DNA of 64,000 bases from Bilabrum cf. latius (lineage: Eukaryota > Bigyra: Bicosoecida > Bigyra > Bicosoecida), in assembly GCA_965178125.1 (NCBI GenBank), contig OZ237737.1, positions 496,001 to 560,000 of the forward strand, in the 5' to 3' direction. The stretch's first letter is position 1. Every line of letters begins with the position of its first letter. A program made the translations under genes and the position numbers. The notes under the pieces are model-generated. The model made no database searches, was not told where the DNA came from, and was given only the letters and a program-made list of their open reading frames with translations. Below, in pieces: positions 34,166 through 46,736 of this stretch.

Positions 34166-35611
34166 ATGCCCAAGTAGCGTGGAAACAGAAAGAAAAAGAC
34201 AGGGAAACCCGATTCAGAGGCTGGCGATGCCAGCAATCCGGGAAACGCGCCTGAGTAGGTAGATGAGAAGAAGCTAAAAATGCAAGCGGAGCAGGAGGCT
34301 GCGTAGAAGCGCGTGAAGCTGCTGCTGGAGAACTATGGGAGCATGAAGAAGGCTGATAGTGATCGGGAGGCATTTTTGCTGAAAGTTGTAGAGTCTATCC
34401 GTTCTCATTCTACGGGGTTCGGCCCGGCCCTCGCTCTCGGCGAGCGAACGAAGTACTTTGGGCCAGAGCACATTTATGGCGCGATCATGTCGTCTGGGCT
34501 CGTGGATCCGAACTGGTCTGGCGAGGGAAAGGGAGAGTTGAGCCGGGAGGACGTCGCAGATTCTATTTTCATCGAGTTGCTGCGGACCATAAACTCGAAG
34601 CTGTCACCGAGAGATTTTGGCCCGCAGCGACCCAAGCAGCTAGGCGCGCGCCCATTCCTGTAGCGATTGGAGATCGCCAAGCGAGTGAAGACCGGCGCAG
34701 ATGGTCAGCCGGTCCTTAGCAAGAAAACAGGGAAACCGAAAAAGGAGGTGGTGCACGCCCCGGGCAACCTGGTCGTGCTGCAGCCGCCGCAGGACGGGTC
34801 TGACGTGTTCAAGGTCGATGATCTAGCGCGCTTTATCATCAACTACGAAGAAGATGCGTTTTGGCAGACGCTTAAGCTCGGCGCGATGGCTGTGGCTGTA
34901 TTCATTCTGCTGCTATATAGGGTGTGGCCGATGTGGATGAGGACGGGCATTTGGTACGTGTCTGTCACGTTCCTAATCGTGTTTTTCGGTTTCGTGGTCC
35001 TAAGGCACTCCCTATTCGTGGTTCTATGGGTGTTTGGCGTGGAGCTCTGGCTAATTCCTGGATTCTGGGAAGATATTTACTGGCCTCTTTACAGCCTCGA
35101 GTTCGCGCCTGGCAGGGACGTGGTGCTGAGGCTGATCATGGCGGTTGCGCTCGTGTTTGGTGGATATATGGCGTACAACTCCGACATCACGTTCGACCAC
35201 GTGCTCGAGTCGCAGCAGGAGATGGTGAGTTCTCTGTACGAAGGAAAGTTCCTCACGCAGGGAGCAGCCGAGGACCCGTTCGCTCGCACCATTCCCAGCA
35301 TCGCTGACCTCGAGAAGCAGCTGGAGGAGGAGGAGAAAGAGGAGGATGGGGGCGAAGAGGCGGCCGGCAGCGCATCGGGTGCTGCAGGGGAGTCTCCCGA
35401 TGCTGAAGGCGAGTGGGGAGGGGAGCAGGAAGGAGTGAGCCAGCCTGGGTCTGGTGGCACCAACACTGCTGACGTGGGTCCCGGCGGTGATGTGGATACC
35501 TCTCAGACTGGCGGCGACAATGACGATGACGAGGACGCTGCTCTGATGGAGGAGATGCGGAGGGTGGCCGAGGAAGAGGCAAGCGGGGAGGAGCAGCGGT
35601 ACGAGGACTGA
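34166..35611 (+). CDS. SEC62, ER post-translational translocation protein
   Basis: 481 aa, intronless, with four in-frame TAGs (34175, 34256, 34304, 34661). The basic cytosolic N-terminus is followed by the Sec62 domain (SIRSHSTGFGPALALGERTKYF, GAIMSSGLVDPNW). Two transmembrane helices around FILLLYRVWPMWMRTGIWYV and FVVLRHSLFVVLWVFGVELW come next. The LWP-x2-MR-x-G-x-YY-like signature between them is typical of Sec62, the partner of Sec61/Sec63 in post-translational import. The C-terminus has a further hydrophobic stretch (LRLIMAVALVFGGYMAY) and an acidic tail of about 100 residues. With the standard code it would start after TAG 34304 and break again at 34661, cutting the cytosolic domain from the membrane domain. 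ATG 34166 is the first Met giving the whole frame. Ends in TGA. Confidence 0.88.
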
Positions 35612-36477
35612 TGAGGCAGCTCGTCACTGGGATTCTTTCGGTGGCTTTAGATTCAGCAGGTAGCGGGCCTCAATGGTCAAACTAAGTTCTCCGCTGGCAG
35701 GCTTGGCTGTACCTATCGCTGCGCGCGAGCTGGATGGAGCCCGCTTGGTTGATCTGAATTTACCATTCCATGCGGGACTACGCCCCATCACTCACTCCTT
35801 ATTGGATCTTTGCAGCGGAATACCAGAATGCCAGCGGGACAATACTGCAGCGGGGTAGCTGGCTGGGGGGGCTCTAATAGTTCGTGCTGTCATGCCTACG
35901 GATTTTGAAAAGATAGACCTCACTGGTGTCCTTCCACTCAGACCATGGCGGGGGTAGATCTAGCTGGCTGATGCCGCGGGTTGCGTGCAGTCTCAATTCG
36001 CCTGAATGGTCGTCCGCTATCCAAACCTAAGACGTAAAGTCGAAAATGGATCGTGTCATTGGCTAGTAACAGTGGCGTGCGGACGAAGAGGAAGGCCTGG
36101 TGATCGAAGTGAACCTTTTGCACGATGCCCCTTTCGAACGTCCTCAAGGGAATGCCATGCGGCGCCGTACAAGTAGCGCTTCATCATCATTTGCCACAAG
36201 ATGTTCGCACACGCTGTACTAAGAATGGGCCTACCACAATGATCTGTTGGGCAAAGAAACCGGTGGGGTAGCCAGGAATACCAGAATACCAGAATAATTT
36301 GTAGGGTAAAGAAATCAGGGGTAGCAGGCAAATGTAGCGTTCACATACAATTTTAATCACACTCAATCCTGCGGCGTACCTACGCATGCAATCGAAAGTC
36401 ACGCATACTCTGGCGACTCTCAGCACAAATTGGAAATAGCTCAGGAATCTATTTGAAGCTTGAGCCTTTGATCCAGA
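35612..36477. other. SEC62-ankyrin gene A intergenic region
   Basis: 866 bases. The part 35612-36080 shows nothing recognisable. At 36082-36200 lies a decayed copy of ankyrin exon 1. From about 36250 an upstream-flank segment follows that is shared with gene B, here carrying a local imperfect tandem duplication: the caaagaaaccggtggggtag type segment recurs about 50 bases later as taaagaaatcaggggtagc, with two copies of gaataccag between. The shared promoter ends at the start codon 36478. Confidence 0.6.
36082..36200 (+). pseudogene. Relic of ankyrin-gene exon 1
   Basis: Aligns with 36510-36640 of gene A exon 1: shared blocks gatcgaagt, acgatgccc, gtcct, aagggaatgcca, ggcgcc and ccacaagatg occur in the same order with many substitutions and small indels. 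A residual frame reads EEEGLVIEVNLLHDA against EEGSLKIEVNIAYDA. No downstream exons follow, so this is a leftover from an earlier copy of the array. Confidence 0.65.
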
Positions 36478-39400
36478 ATGGAAGGCTCGTCTGCTGGATG
36501 GAATGCCGTCGAAGAGGGCAGCCTCAAGATCGAAGTCAATATCGCGTACGATGCCCTTTTGAAGAAAGTCCTAAAGGGAATGCCAGAAGGCGCCACCAAA
36601 GTTCTTTTAGATCAACTGATTCCACAAGATGCCAGCGAGAGGACCAAGTTTCTGAATGATCCATGCATACGGTGGATCCAGCCGGACGACAATAATGGGA
36701 CGACAGGAGTGCGCACGATTTCGATGAATATCTTGCAATTCGCGGTAATGTGCGAAGCAAGTGTGCTCGATTGCACGCTTGCACAATGTCTGGTTTTTGC
36801 AGGGGCCGGAGTACTCGTCCCAACCTCGGTGAGTGCGTGGAAGCAGCTTTGTATCTCGATTGCGGACAATAGCCACACTATGCCATGTGCAGGTGGGACC
36901 ACCTAGCAGCCTACATTGATGCTTGCACTTTTACTGCAGGACGGACGCACAGCATTCGAGATGATGCTGACTATTCAGGGACGTTTGCACAAGCGGAGAA
37001 AGAACGAATTTCATGCTTTCTAGTATGCTGCACAGGCAGCTGCCGCCGAGGCTCGCGCTTCACCAGATGCCCAAGCACGGCTGGATCGGTCGCTGTCTCT
37101 GTCCTTGCGCAGGGCACTGGCAGTGCGCTCTACCGAGCACCTTGACATCATCTGCCGCAGCGAGGCTGCCTGCGTGGACCAGTCGTGGATCGACCCCGAT
37201 ACGGGTCGCTCGCTCGTTCACACTGCCATCGCCGCCGGATGCTGCCGCCTGGCCGTGCTGGACGAGCTCGCAATGGCGGGCTGCGACCCTCATGCTCCAG
37301 ACAAGGATGGCGACACGCCCATGCAGCTGGCCCTGAAGGCCGGCAGTGCCACGATGGTGCGCGGGCTGCTGGCGTGGGGCTGCGAGCTGCGGGCATCGAT
37401 GGCCGGGCTGGTGCCTGCGGGCGAGTCGCATGATGCGTTGCGGTCGTTCGTGTCCGATGTGGGCGATGGTGTGGGAGCGGGGGAAGTGGTGTGCGTGGAC
37501 AGCAGTGTGGCAGAGTTTGGCCGCGTGGCCGATGTGCGTCTTCCTTGGGTGGGTGGGAGTGTGGCTGGTGGTCTGGCATCTGACAGCGAAGCCCGTCTGG
37601 GCTTGATCCGGTAGCTGGTCCTGCAGCTTGGGCCAGAGCTGTGCGGGGAAGCCGCCTTGGAGGCATACATTGCCCATCGCCATACTTATGGGGGGGCCGT
37701 GCTGGCTGATCCAGGGTACGCTGGCGAGGAGGCGCTGGCCCATGCCCGCAGCGCGATCACCTCTCAGGAGGACAAGGGCCTGTCGTATACGGACGTGGTG
37801 GTCGCGTTTGAGAGCATGTGGCGTGGCATGGATTGCATCGTGGCGAGTCCGCCGACGTGTGCATCGCTCGGAGTCTCACCGGCGTAGCTGGTACCGGCGA
37901 TGGCTGACGCGTTGAAGAAGTACGGAAGCACAGAAAGTGAGGCCGAGGAAGCCGGTGACGGGCCAGACGAGGCAATGGGTAGTGGCGACGTGCAGGCCGT
38001 GCTGGTGGGCCAGATCAAGGAGATGTTTGAGTCACCCCCGTATGGCACGAAGAAGGAAGACATGCTGTAGAAGCTGCTGGACCCTGACGGCGGCAAGATG
38101 GTGAAGGAGGGCGACGACAGTTTTTCCCACGATTCTGCATACGAATGGGTGTCCAGCACGGCAGCATGGATCGCCCTCATTGCAAGTACGCGCACGCCGA
38201 TGAAGCGAGACACCAAGGCGGCCGACGGTGAGGAGCATATGGAGGCAGCTGCAGCTTCCAGGGCGGCCTCGGGCGCTGGGGCTGCTGGTGGTACTGATGT
38301 GGATGCATCCGCATCTGCATTGAGCGAGCTGGTGTTCAGTAACGCCCTACGATTGAACAAGCCGGGGAATGTGAGAATCACAGAAGATGCACGTTTTGTC
38401 TGTATTACGACACCGTGTGGCTATGTGTTCGTTGTCCAGGTTGCGTTCGTTTCCCAACAATCTCGCAGGCTGGTCGCGTGCTGCCCTTGGGCTATGCTCT
38501 GAAAAGCAGGGGCGATGACTCGTATGTATCCTTGGGCCTTCTGTCCGCTCTCGGTTGCTGCACTTCTGCTACCTTGCTTCCTGGCTATCGAAGCGTCTTG
38601 CCGACTATTGAAGCAGTTTACAGAGACGTTGGAAGTGGTATGCTGTCGCCTACCTGTGCTTCATTCTGCCATTCAGTTGACACAGGAATGGAGGTTGTGA
38701 TGTCTTTGGATGAGTGCAAGGGTCTGTTGTCGAATTGGTTCTTCATGGAGGGCCAATTGGAAGAGTCAATGCCGCTGGTTCGTTTTGCAGTTGCCGCTGC
38801 AGCGATTGTACGAGCCTACAAGACAGACGATCACATCGCAAAGGACATCGGTTAGAGGGTAGCTGCTGCAGCTGCCCGCTTGTTTGAGCGTAGTAAGGTG
38901 CCATTGGCCTTTCGCGTTGCATATGCCCGAGGCCTTGCTGTCTTCGCCGCTTCTATCGACCTGCGAGTTCAATTTCTTGTATCGGAAGACGGCGACTCTG
39001 TCCTGTGGTAGGCACATGGGCTGGACGAAGGAGCTGACGGCAGGTCTGGATCCCTTGCAGTGGAGAAGGAAGGCTTACACGCGCTGCCTGAGGTGGTGCA
39101 AACGCTGTGCGGCAAGACACACAAGTCATACGGCTCGCTACTTCGTAATCCGGATGCAGCGGGGCTCGCAAGCGTCCGAGACAACCCCAGTGGCTTCAGC
39201 ACCTTGCTAGACACGGATGCTGTCATGGAGAAGGTCGCTGATGGGCTGTGGTCCGCGGTCTCAAGTGAAGACAGCAGACTGCGGGGGCTGTGCCACGTGG
39301 ACTGTCTTGACATGACAGTGGAAAACACCGAGGACATGGCGGCAGCACTGACCTGGTGCAGCAAGCACGAGTCCTCTGGCCTGTTGGTGCAGAGCGTCGA

Positions 39401-42400
39401 CAGGTGCACGAACGGTACTGCGGCGTCCTTTCACGAGGCATGGGTCCTTGTTCGGGACATGCAGCAGTCCAGTAAAGCCACAGGCGCTCAAGCAGAGGGT
39501 GGGCAAGACGACGCAGGGAGCGGTGCAGATGGAGTCGCCGTGCCTCCCCTGTGTGCCTTGCTCATGCAGTAGACTACTTCATGGTTCCCTGAGTTCTTCG
39601 CCAGCATCAGTCTGCTGCAAGCTGGGGCGAGCCCTGTGCTAGGAGCGACGGTGAGTCAACGTAGCATACTCTTGTGCATGTATGAAAGCATATCCCTATG
39701 CCTACCTCACCCGTGGATCCACAATGTGCCAAGCATGTCCGTATCACTCGTCTGTATCGCAGGATGGAAGCTGCTCTCCTCTGTCCATCTTCGTCAAGTG
39801 CACGCGAGGAAAGTCCATGGATGCCACCATGAGGCGGCTGCCCGTGCTTGCGGCACTCGCTGATGCGGCTTGGACCCAGGGCCAGAAGGACCCTGCCGTG
39901 TGGACTGCGTGGACACAGGCCGCGGTGCAGCAGCTGAAGCTGTGCACGGACAAGGACGACGAGGCCCTGGCGGAAGTACTGCTGGACTACTCTGGCATCC
40001 TGGAGGGTCCGCTGATGCTGCTGCATCAGGCTGGCAGCGGGGTCCAGGATGAGCCAGCCAGCGGGGCAGGTGCCAGCGCTGGTGCAGGAGGTGGTGTAGC
40101 TGCTGATGTGGAGGCCCTTGTTGCATCCAGCGCTATGCTGCTTCAGGATGTGTTTGTGTGGGCATGCTCGAGCAAGAGCGTGTCGGGGCAGGTGCTGAGC
40201 AGCTTGCTGGAGCGCGGGTGCAGCCCCACAGCGCCGGGCAGCAGTGGAGAGACCCCTCTGCATGCAGCCGTGCGGGCTGGTCGTGTGCAGGCCGTTGCCG
40301 AGCTGCTTCGGAGGGGGGCGCGATTCACTCGCGGCCTTGCCACTGACTTGTGCGCAGGCGCCGATGGCGCCACGAAGACGATTGCAGAGGCCATGGCTCT
40401 GTCGTACCGCCTGCCGGACTCCACCCCGCAGTCTAGGTCTGACTTCGTGATTGACAACTTGGGCGAGCCCGTGGAGGCGATCTATGACCCCAGCAGCTGG
40501 GAATTGAGGCATGCAGGGTCAAAGATGGAATCGTGCAGATATGCGATGGTCGCCGGGATCAAGTTGCTGGACGACGACAAGAAGGCGGAGGCTGCTGCGT
40601 CGTTGAAAGCGGCCATGGCTGCTTTGCCGTCGCGTGACGCGAAAGAGGCAGGGGGCCCATGGGGTCTGGCTGTGCTGCGGGCACGCTTGTGCTCCATGGC
40701 AGCGATGGGCATCCGTGAGTGGGGCGAAGCGAGCGAGCTGGGTGTGACGGGTGATACGGAGCAGCAGGTGTCACCGCGCGACGTCCTGAGAACTATGGAG
40801 AGCATCCAGGAGAGGCATCTCAGAGCAGCTGAAGCAGTCGAGGATGTAAGCGACGAAGCTGTGAGTGGAGAAGGGGATGACTGGGTCCTCTAGATGGGCA
40901 AGCACATTCAGGTTGAAGTGCACAAGGCGCACCTGACTCTCCTCAACCATATACATCATGCTGATAGCAAAGCCGTAATAGAGGTGGCTTTGGAGCTTGA
41001 GGCACCCTAGGACCCAGTAGAGCGCAAGGTATGGCTTAACGAGCCTTGCGTGCGATGGACTGTCCCTGCTACAGCTAGCGATGTCATGGGCTCAACTGGC
41101 GAAAGCCCTGGGTTCCTCGTCCCAGGCACACAGATATGTGTCAACATGCTACAGTACGCCATCATGCACAACGCATCGGCTTGCACTGACAATGCCATTC
41201 ACGCGCTGTTGTGCGCAGGTGCAAGCGTACTAGAAGCTACGTCGGTGAGATTAACGATGCTGAAGTTGCCACAATTAGCTACTTGTTCGCGCTGCTTTCG
41301 AAGTTTTGCAATATGCACGCCTATTCTGAGCTGATTGAGACGACCACAACCGATCGCCGCGTCTTGTGTTTCTGTCCCACAATCCTCTGCAGGACGGTCG
41401 CACTGGTCTTGAGCTGTGGCTGAATGTGAGAGCACGAAAGTACGACCCTGATCCTGGGGTGTACATGACGCCACACATCTCCGAGAGGGCCGCCTCTGAG
41501 GCTTCTTGGTCCCCTGAGGCAAGGCAGCACTTAGTCAGATCTGTGTTTTCTGCAGCTGAGCGTGTGTTTGCCATCCGTTCCAATTAGCACCTGCTGCATT
41601 TCCTGGAGTACGGAGGCTGCGTTGACCCATCGTTGGTTCATCCAGATACGGGTCGCTCGCTCGTTCACACTGCCATCGCCGCCGGATGCTGCCGCCTGGC
41701 CGTGCTGGACGAGCTCGCAATGGCGGGCTGCGACCCTCATGCTTCCGACAAGGATGGCGACACGCCCATGCAGCTGGCCCTGAAGGCCGGCAGTGCCACG
41801 ATGGTGCGCGGGCTGCTGGCGTGGGGCTGCGAGCTGCGGGCATCGATGGCCGGGCTGGTGCCTGCGGGCGAGTCGCATGATGCGTTGCGGTCGTTCGTGT
41901 CCGATGTGGGCGATGGTGTGGGAGCGGGGGAAGTGGTGTGCGTGGACAGCAGTGTGGCAGAGTTTGGCCGCGTGGCCGATGTGCGTCTTCCTTGGGTGGG
42001 TGGGAGTGTGGCTGGTGGTCTGGCATCTGACAGCGAAGCCCGTCTGGGCTTGATCCGGTAGCTGGTCCTGCAGCTTGGGCCAGTGCTGTGCGGGGAAGCC
42101 GCCTTGGAGGCACAAATCTGCAGGGATGACTACATATCTGGCGCCTTTCATGGCACGGACGAGTACATTGGCTATGAATAGTACAATGAAGCGCAGCTGC
42201 TGGCTGCAGGGCGCGAGAAGATGAGTTACTCGCACGCCATCATTGTTTATGAATGCCTTGCTGGCACCCCTGAGCGGGCTCGAGTGCAGCGTGGAGGTGT
42301 CGAAACACGTCCGGCTGAGCTTGCAAGTTAGTTGACCTAGTATCTCTCGGAAAGCAAAGGCCTTAAGGGCTTTGAGAGCCTTAGAACATCCATCGTTGGG

Positions 42401-45400
42401 CGGCTCTCAGCTGAGCCAGAGCTGCTGCAGAAACTGAAAGACTCGCTTTCTCCGCGAGAGGGTTCTGAGACGCAGTACGGGCAGCTGTCCGATACCGCTC
42501 TTCTGGTCGCACTGGTAGGTACACCTCCCCCGCAGGACATCGATGGCAGTGCTGGAACGGAAGCTATCCCGTCGGGACCAAATCATCAAAACAACGTGTA
42601 TGGGTGGGCCAATCGGCTCAGCATGCGGGATGAAGTAAGATACGCAACGATCTTCTGCAACACGGTATCAAATTGTACAAAGTGCCCCCAGTGACATCTT
42701 CGAGCCAACGATCCCAAGCTTCGTTCAATTTCCCCCTGCTTAATTTATCGTTTCATCCGCAGAATGGTTGTTCGGCACTAGGCTATGCCCTTGGTATGCT
42801 GGACGATCGCAACGACTCCAACACAGCAGTCGATCTGCTAGTTGCCCTAGGATGTTGCGTGTCGAGCACAAATATCAGCTACTATGGCACTGCCAGCAGC
42901 GTAGCAGCGTTCATCTTGGACTCTGAGCAGGTTCGCGGCTGCTATCCCACCCGCTGTACGCTACTTGCTACAGCTCGAGCAAGCGTTGAAGCCAGCATTG
43001 CCGCGGCTGGCGATGGCGACGGGGCGGCAGACAATGCAAGCAGCGCCACGTCGAGCTCTGACAAACAGCTTGATCTTGCCGTGGTAGACGGTACAAAGCG
43101 GCGTGGGGAGGTCTTTATCCGGAGTTTGTTCTCGTACTATTCTGTTCACCGTGGGATCGCCTTGGCGGCGGCCTGGTGTCGACACCCACATGATGATCCG
43201 CAGCCAAGACCTGAGCTGGTGGCGACAGCTGCCGCCCGCGTGTTCCAAGACGATGATGCCACTGCGGCTGATCGTCTCAGGGCAGCCAGAGCTATTTGGG
43301 TGTTGGGCTAGCTATCTCCTGAACGAATCCAGTTCAATATGTCTGATGGCGGTGGCGAGCTGCTATGGACCGCGAGGGGACTGGCAGATGGAGCTGACGG
43401 CAGCTCAGGCGCTGTTGAAGAGGACAAGGAACGCCTGCGCGCGCTGCAAGAGGTCAGGCAAACGCTATGCGATGGCACGCCTCATCATGAGCTGCATGCA
43501 GATCTGACTACCAATGATGCGGGCGCGGACATGCCCAAACGGCCTTGCACCCTGCTGCAAAGCAGTATCGCGGGGAAACTCTTGGCTCCAATACAAAGCG
43601 GAGTCATGAAAGCGAGCGACGATGACGCGAGGCAGCACGAGGCTCTCAAGCGTCTCTGTGTCCTGAGAGTGCTGTCCGGGTCCGTCAAGTGGAAGGACAC
43701 TATGATCCAGAGCATTGTCGGTGCTGTGAGAAGCAACGAGGCTCGTGCAATTCAAGGACACGTTACCAAACTAGTCGAGTGTGGATAGGAGCTCCTGTCG
43801 CGACCGTGGATTTGCCTGAAAATCCCTGCTGCCAACCATGCAGAGCAGCTCGCGGCTGTTGGCGCCGCAATAGGCGATCCATCATTCACTGTCATCGCTG
43901 CCTCGCCGTTGTGCGCCCTCCTGCAAAGCACGGTTCAGGTTCAATCAACGAATTCATGCTTAGCGAGCATTATGCTTTTGCAAGCTGGTGCCAGCCCCGT
44001 CTATAGTTCAGAGGTGAGACTGCCGTTGTACTTGTGTGTGTTGTCACTTTTCTGTGATTCCATTTGCCACTGTACTTTTCGCGTTTCAAAGCCCTCACTA
44101 TTATGCAGGATGGCAGCATTACGCCCTTGTCTATTCTTGTGGGCTAGCTACACGAGGGTCCTTTCAGTCGTGATCGATCCAGCTTGCTTAACGACCCATT
44201 GCTACTCCTTGCGGCACTCGCTGATGCGGCTTGGACCCAGGGCCAGAAGGACCCTGCCGTGTGGACTGCGTGGACACAGGCCGTGGTGCAGCAGCTGAAG
44301 CTGTGCACGAAGCACACCAAGGGCGACGAGCTGGTAGTTGAGCTGCTGCTGGACTACTCTGGCATCCTGGAGGGCTCGCTGATGCTGCTGCAGCAGGCTG
44401 GCAGCGGGGTCCAGGATGGGCCAGCCAGCGGGGCAGGTGCCAGCGCTGGTGCTGGAGGTGGTGTAGCTGCTGATGTGGAGGCCCTTGTTGCATCCAGCGC
44501 TATGCTGCTTCAGGATGTGTTTGTATGGGCATGCTCGAGCAAGAGCGTGTCGGGGCAGGTGCTGAGCAGCTTGCTGGAGCGCGGGTGCAGCCCCACAGCG
44601 CCGGGCAGCGATGGAGAGACCCCTCTGCGTGCAGCCGTGCGGGCTGGTCGGCTTGCGGCCGTGATCGAGTTGCTGAAGCGCGGCGTGAAGCTCAGTAGGC
44701 TGCACGTAGCAAGTTATATTGCAGCCGATGGCAGGCTTCCCAAAGTTGCCGATGTTTTGGAAAGGGTGACCCTTGAGGGGGATACCACTGCAGAAGCGCA
44801 GCTATCAGCAATTAGGGCTGAGCTCGAGGCCGAGATAGATGCTGAGACACCCAAGCGAGGGGTGGTTGACAGATTCGACTGGCCTGTAGCGTGGAATGCA
44901 GGGCGGGCGGACTTCGTGACTGCTTTGTCCATGGCCGACATGAAAACGTGGCGAGACAAGGCAGTCAAGAGCCTCTTGGAGTCTGGTGAGCTTGCTGAGA
45001 AGCAGTTCCAGGATTCAAGTGAGTGGAAACTGCTCTGTGTGAGGCGAGGCGTTTTGCTTCGCGCCGCATCGAATGTGTGGGGGCAGCCCGAGCTGTGGAA
45101 GACAGATGGTGCGGATGCGTCTTCCCTGATCCATGCTATCGAGCATGCGACTGGAAGCATACAGGCACATCTTGGGCATCTAGCTGAAAGCGCAGCGGCG
45201 TCAGAGGCGAAGGCTGTAGAGGAGGAGGCAGAGGCAGCCAGGCGCAAGGCCGCTGAGGAGGAGCAGCAAGAGGCAGCCAGGCGCAAGGCCGCTGAGCAAG
45301 AGGCAGAGGCAGCCAGGCGCAAGGCCGCTGAGGAGCAGCAGCAAGAGGCAGCCAGGCGCAAGGCCGCTGAGGAGGAGCAGCAAGAGGCAGCCAGGCGCAA

Positions 45401-46736
45401 GGCCGCTGAGGAGGAGCAGCAAGAGGCAGCCAGGCGCAAGGCCGCTGAGGAGGAGCAGCAAGAGGCAGCCAGGCGCAAGGCCGCTGAGGAGCAGCAGCAA
45501 GAGGCAGCCAGGCGCAAGGCCGCTGAGGAGGAGCAGCAAGAGGCAGCCAGGCGCAAGGCCGCTGAGGAGCAGCAGCAAGAGGCAGCCAGGCGCAAGGCCG
45601 CTGAGGAGCAGCAGCAAGAGGCAGCCAGGCGCAAGGCCGCTGAGGAGGAGCAGCAAGAGGCAGCCAGGCGCAAGGCCGCTGAGGAGGAGCAGCAAGAGGC
45701 AGCCAGGCGCAAGGCCGCTGAGGAGGAGCAGCAAGAGGCAGCCAGGCGCAAGGCCGCTGAGGAGGAGCAGCAAGAGGCAGCCAGGCGCAAGGCTGCTGAG
45801 GAGGAGCAGCAAGAGGCAGCCAGGCGCAAGGCTGCTGAGGAGGAGCAGCAAGAGGCAGCCAGGCGCAAGGCCGCTGAGGAGCAGCAGCAAGAGGCAGCCA
45901 GGCGCAAGGCCGCTGAGGAAGAGCAGCAAGAGGCAGCCAGGCGCAAGGCCGCTGAGGAGGAGCAGCAAGAGGCAGCCAGGCGCAAGGCCGCTGAGGAGGA
46001 GCAGCAAGAGGCAGCCAGGCGCAAGGCTGCTGAGGAGGAGCAGCAAGAGGCAGCCAGGCGCAAGGCCGCTGAGGAGCAGCAGCAAGAGGCAGCCAGGCGC
46101 AAGGCCGCTGAGGAGGAGCAGCAAGAGGCAGCCAGGCGCAAGGCCGCTGAGGAGGAGCAGCAAGAGGCAGCCAGGCGCAAGGCCGCTGAGGAGCAGCAGC
46201 AAGAGGCAGCCAGGCGCAAGGCCGCTGAGGAGGAGCAGCAAGAGGCAGCCAGGCGCAAGGCCGCTGAGGAGCAGCAGCAAGAGGCAGCCAGGCGCAAGGC
46301 CGCTGAGGAGCAGCAGCAAGAGGCAGCCAGGCGCAAGGCCGCTGAGGAGGAGCAGCAAGAGGCAGCCAGGCGCAAGGCCGCTGAGGAGGAGCAGCAAGAG
46401 GCAGCCAGGCGCAAGGCCGCTGAGGAGGAGCAGCAAGAGGCAGCCAGGCGCAAGGCCGCTGAGGAAGAGCAGCAAGAGGCAGCCAGGCGCAAGGCCGCTG
46501 AGGAGGAGCAGCAAGAGGCAGCCAGGCGCAAGGCCGCTGAGGAGGAGGAAGATGGCGATGACGTCCTAGGCTCTGGGGCTGCAGCCGCAGCGTTAGACGC
46601 CTAGAGGATGCGATCCACCAAGGACAGTTCCAAGAGCCGTCCGCGACGCCGTGCGCCAGCCGCACATGGTCGGGACTGGTCTCAGTCGTCCAATGGTGGG
46701 GGGAGCAGCCCTGGTGGATTCTGTACTATCTCGTGA
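36478..46736 (+). CDS. Giant ankyrin-repeat / coiled-coil protein A
   Basis: Seven exons: 36478-36828, 36940-38370, 38469-39650, 39763-41244, 41393-42634, 42763-44013, 44109-46736. All six introns (95-148 nt) are phase 0 and the spliced frame is 3188 aa, ending in TGA. The protein is two repeats of one module; exons 1-4 resemble exons 4-7. Ankyrin repeats are clear (DGDTPMQLALKAGSATMVRG, GETPLHAAVRAGRVQAVAEL). Each downstream exon begins with a DG/NG/AG-type ankyrin start and the previous one ends with a GAxxL/GASPV-type repeat end, so introns fall between ankyrin repeats. The C-terminus is a long (AARRKAAEEEQQE)n coiled coil. Eighteen in-frame TAGs: 37021, 37612, 37885, 38068, 38853, 39009, 39570, 40891, 41008, 41585, 42059, 42179, 42329, 42338, 43309, 43786, 44145, 46602. 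TAG 40891 joins module 1 to module 2. Function unknown; no signal peptide or membrane helix. Confidence 0.8.
37198..37668 (+). repeat. Homogenised ankyrin block, 471 bp, four copies
   Basis: Nearly identical copies lie at about 41648-42112, 48034-48504 and 52485-52949, that is, in exons 2 and 5 of both genes. Edges are sharp: the sequence on either side (for example after gccttggaggca) differs between exon 2 and exon 5 copies. Encodes two ankyrin repeats plus a Val/Gly-rich segment and includes one TAG in every copy. Confidence 0.88.
39847..40283 (+). repeat. Homogenised ankyrin block in exons 4 and 7, four copies
   Basis: Near-identical to 44208-44650, 50683-51119 and about 55043-55486. Encodes AALADAAWTQGQKDPAVWTA through the ankyrin repeat starting GETPL. 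Flanks differ between exon 4 and exon 7 copies. A small length difference (acggacaaggac versus acgaagcacaccaagggc) marks the two types. Confidence 0.85.
45229..46547 (+). repeat. 39-bp coding minisatellite (coiled coil), about 34 units
   Basis: Unit encodes 13 aa, AARRKAAEEEQQE, with EEEQQE/EEQQQE variants and one 12-aa EQEAE unit near the start. In frame throughout, Glu/Gln/Arg/Ala-only, no TAG. Strong helical coiled-coil character. All other frames are open too, which produces long spurious antisense frames. Confidence 0.95.

Noticed and set aside
36829-36939. Unspliced reading of the first ankyrin intron (111 nt, open in frame if TAG is sense)
   Set aside because: The same boundary (TS before DGRT) recurs at exon 4/5 with an unrelated, non-3n intron, and all sister boundaries have GT-AG introns, so splicing is the better model.
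44714-46665. Three very long minus-strand open frames (about 440-600 codons) over the coiled-coil repeat of gene A
   Set aside because: They arise because a 39-bp repeat without stops is open in all frames. Their translations are monotonous (LAASCCSSSA, PCAWLPLAAPPQR, GLAPGCLLLLLLS types). The plus frame alone continues conserved ankyrin exons.
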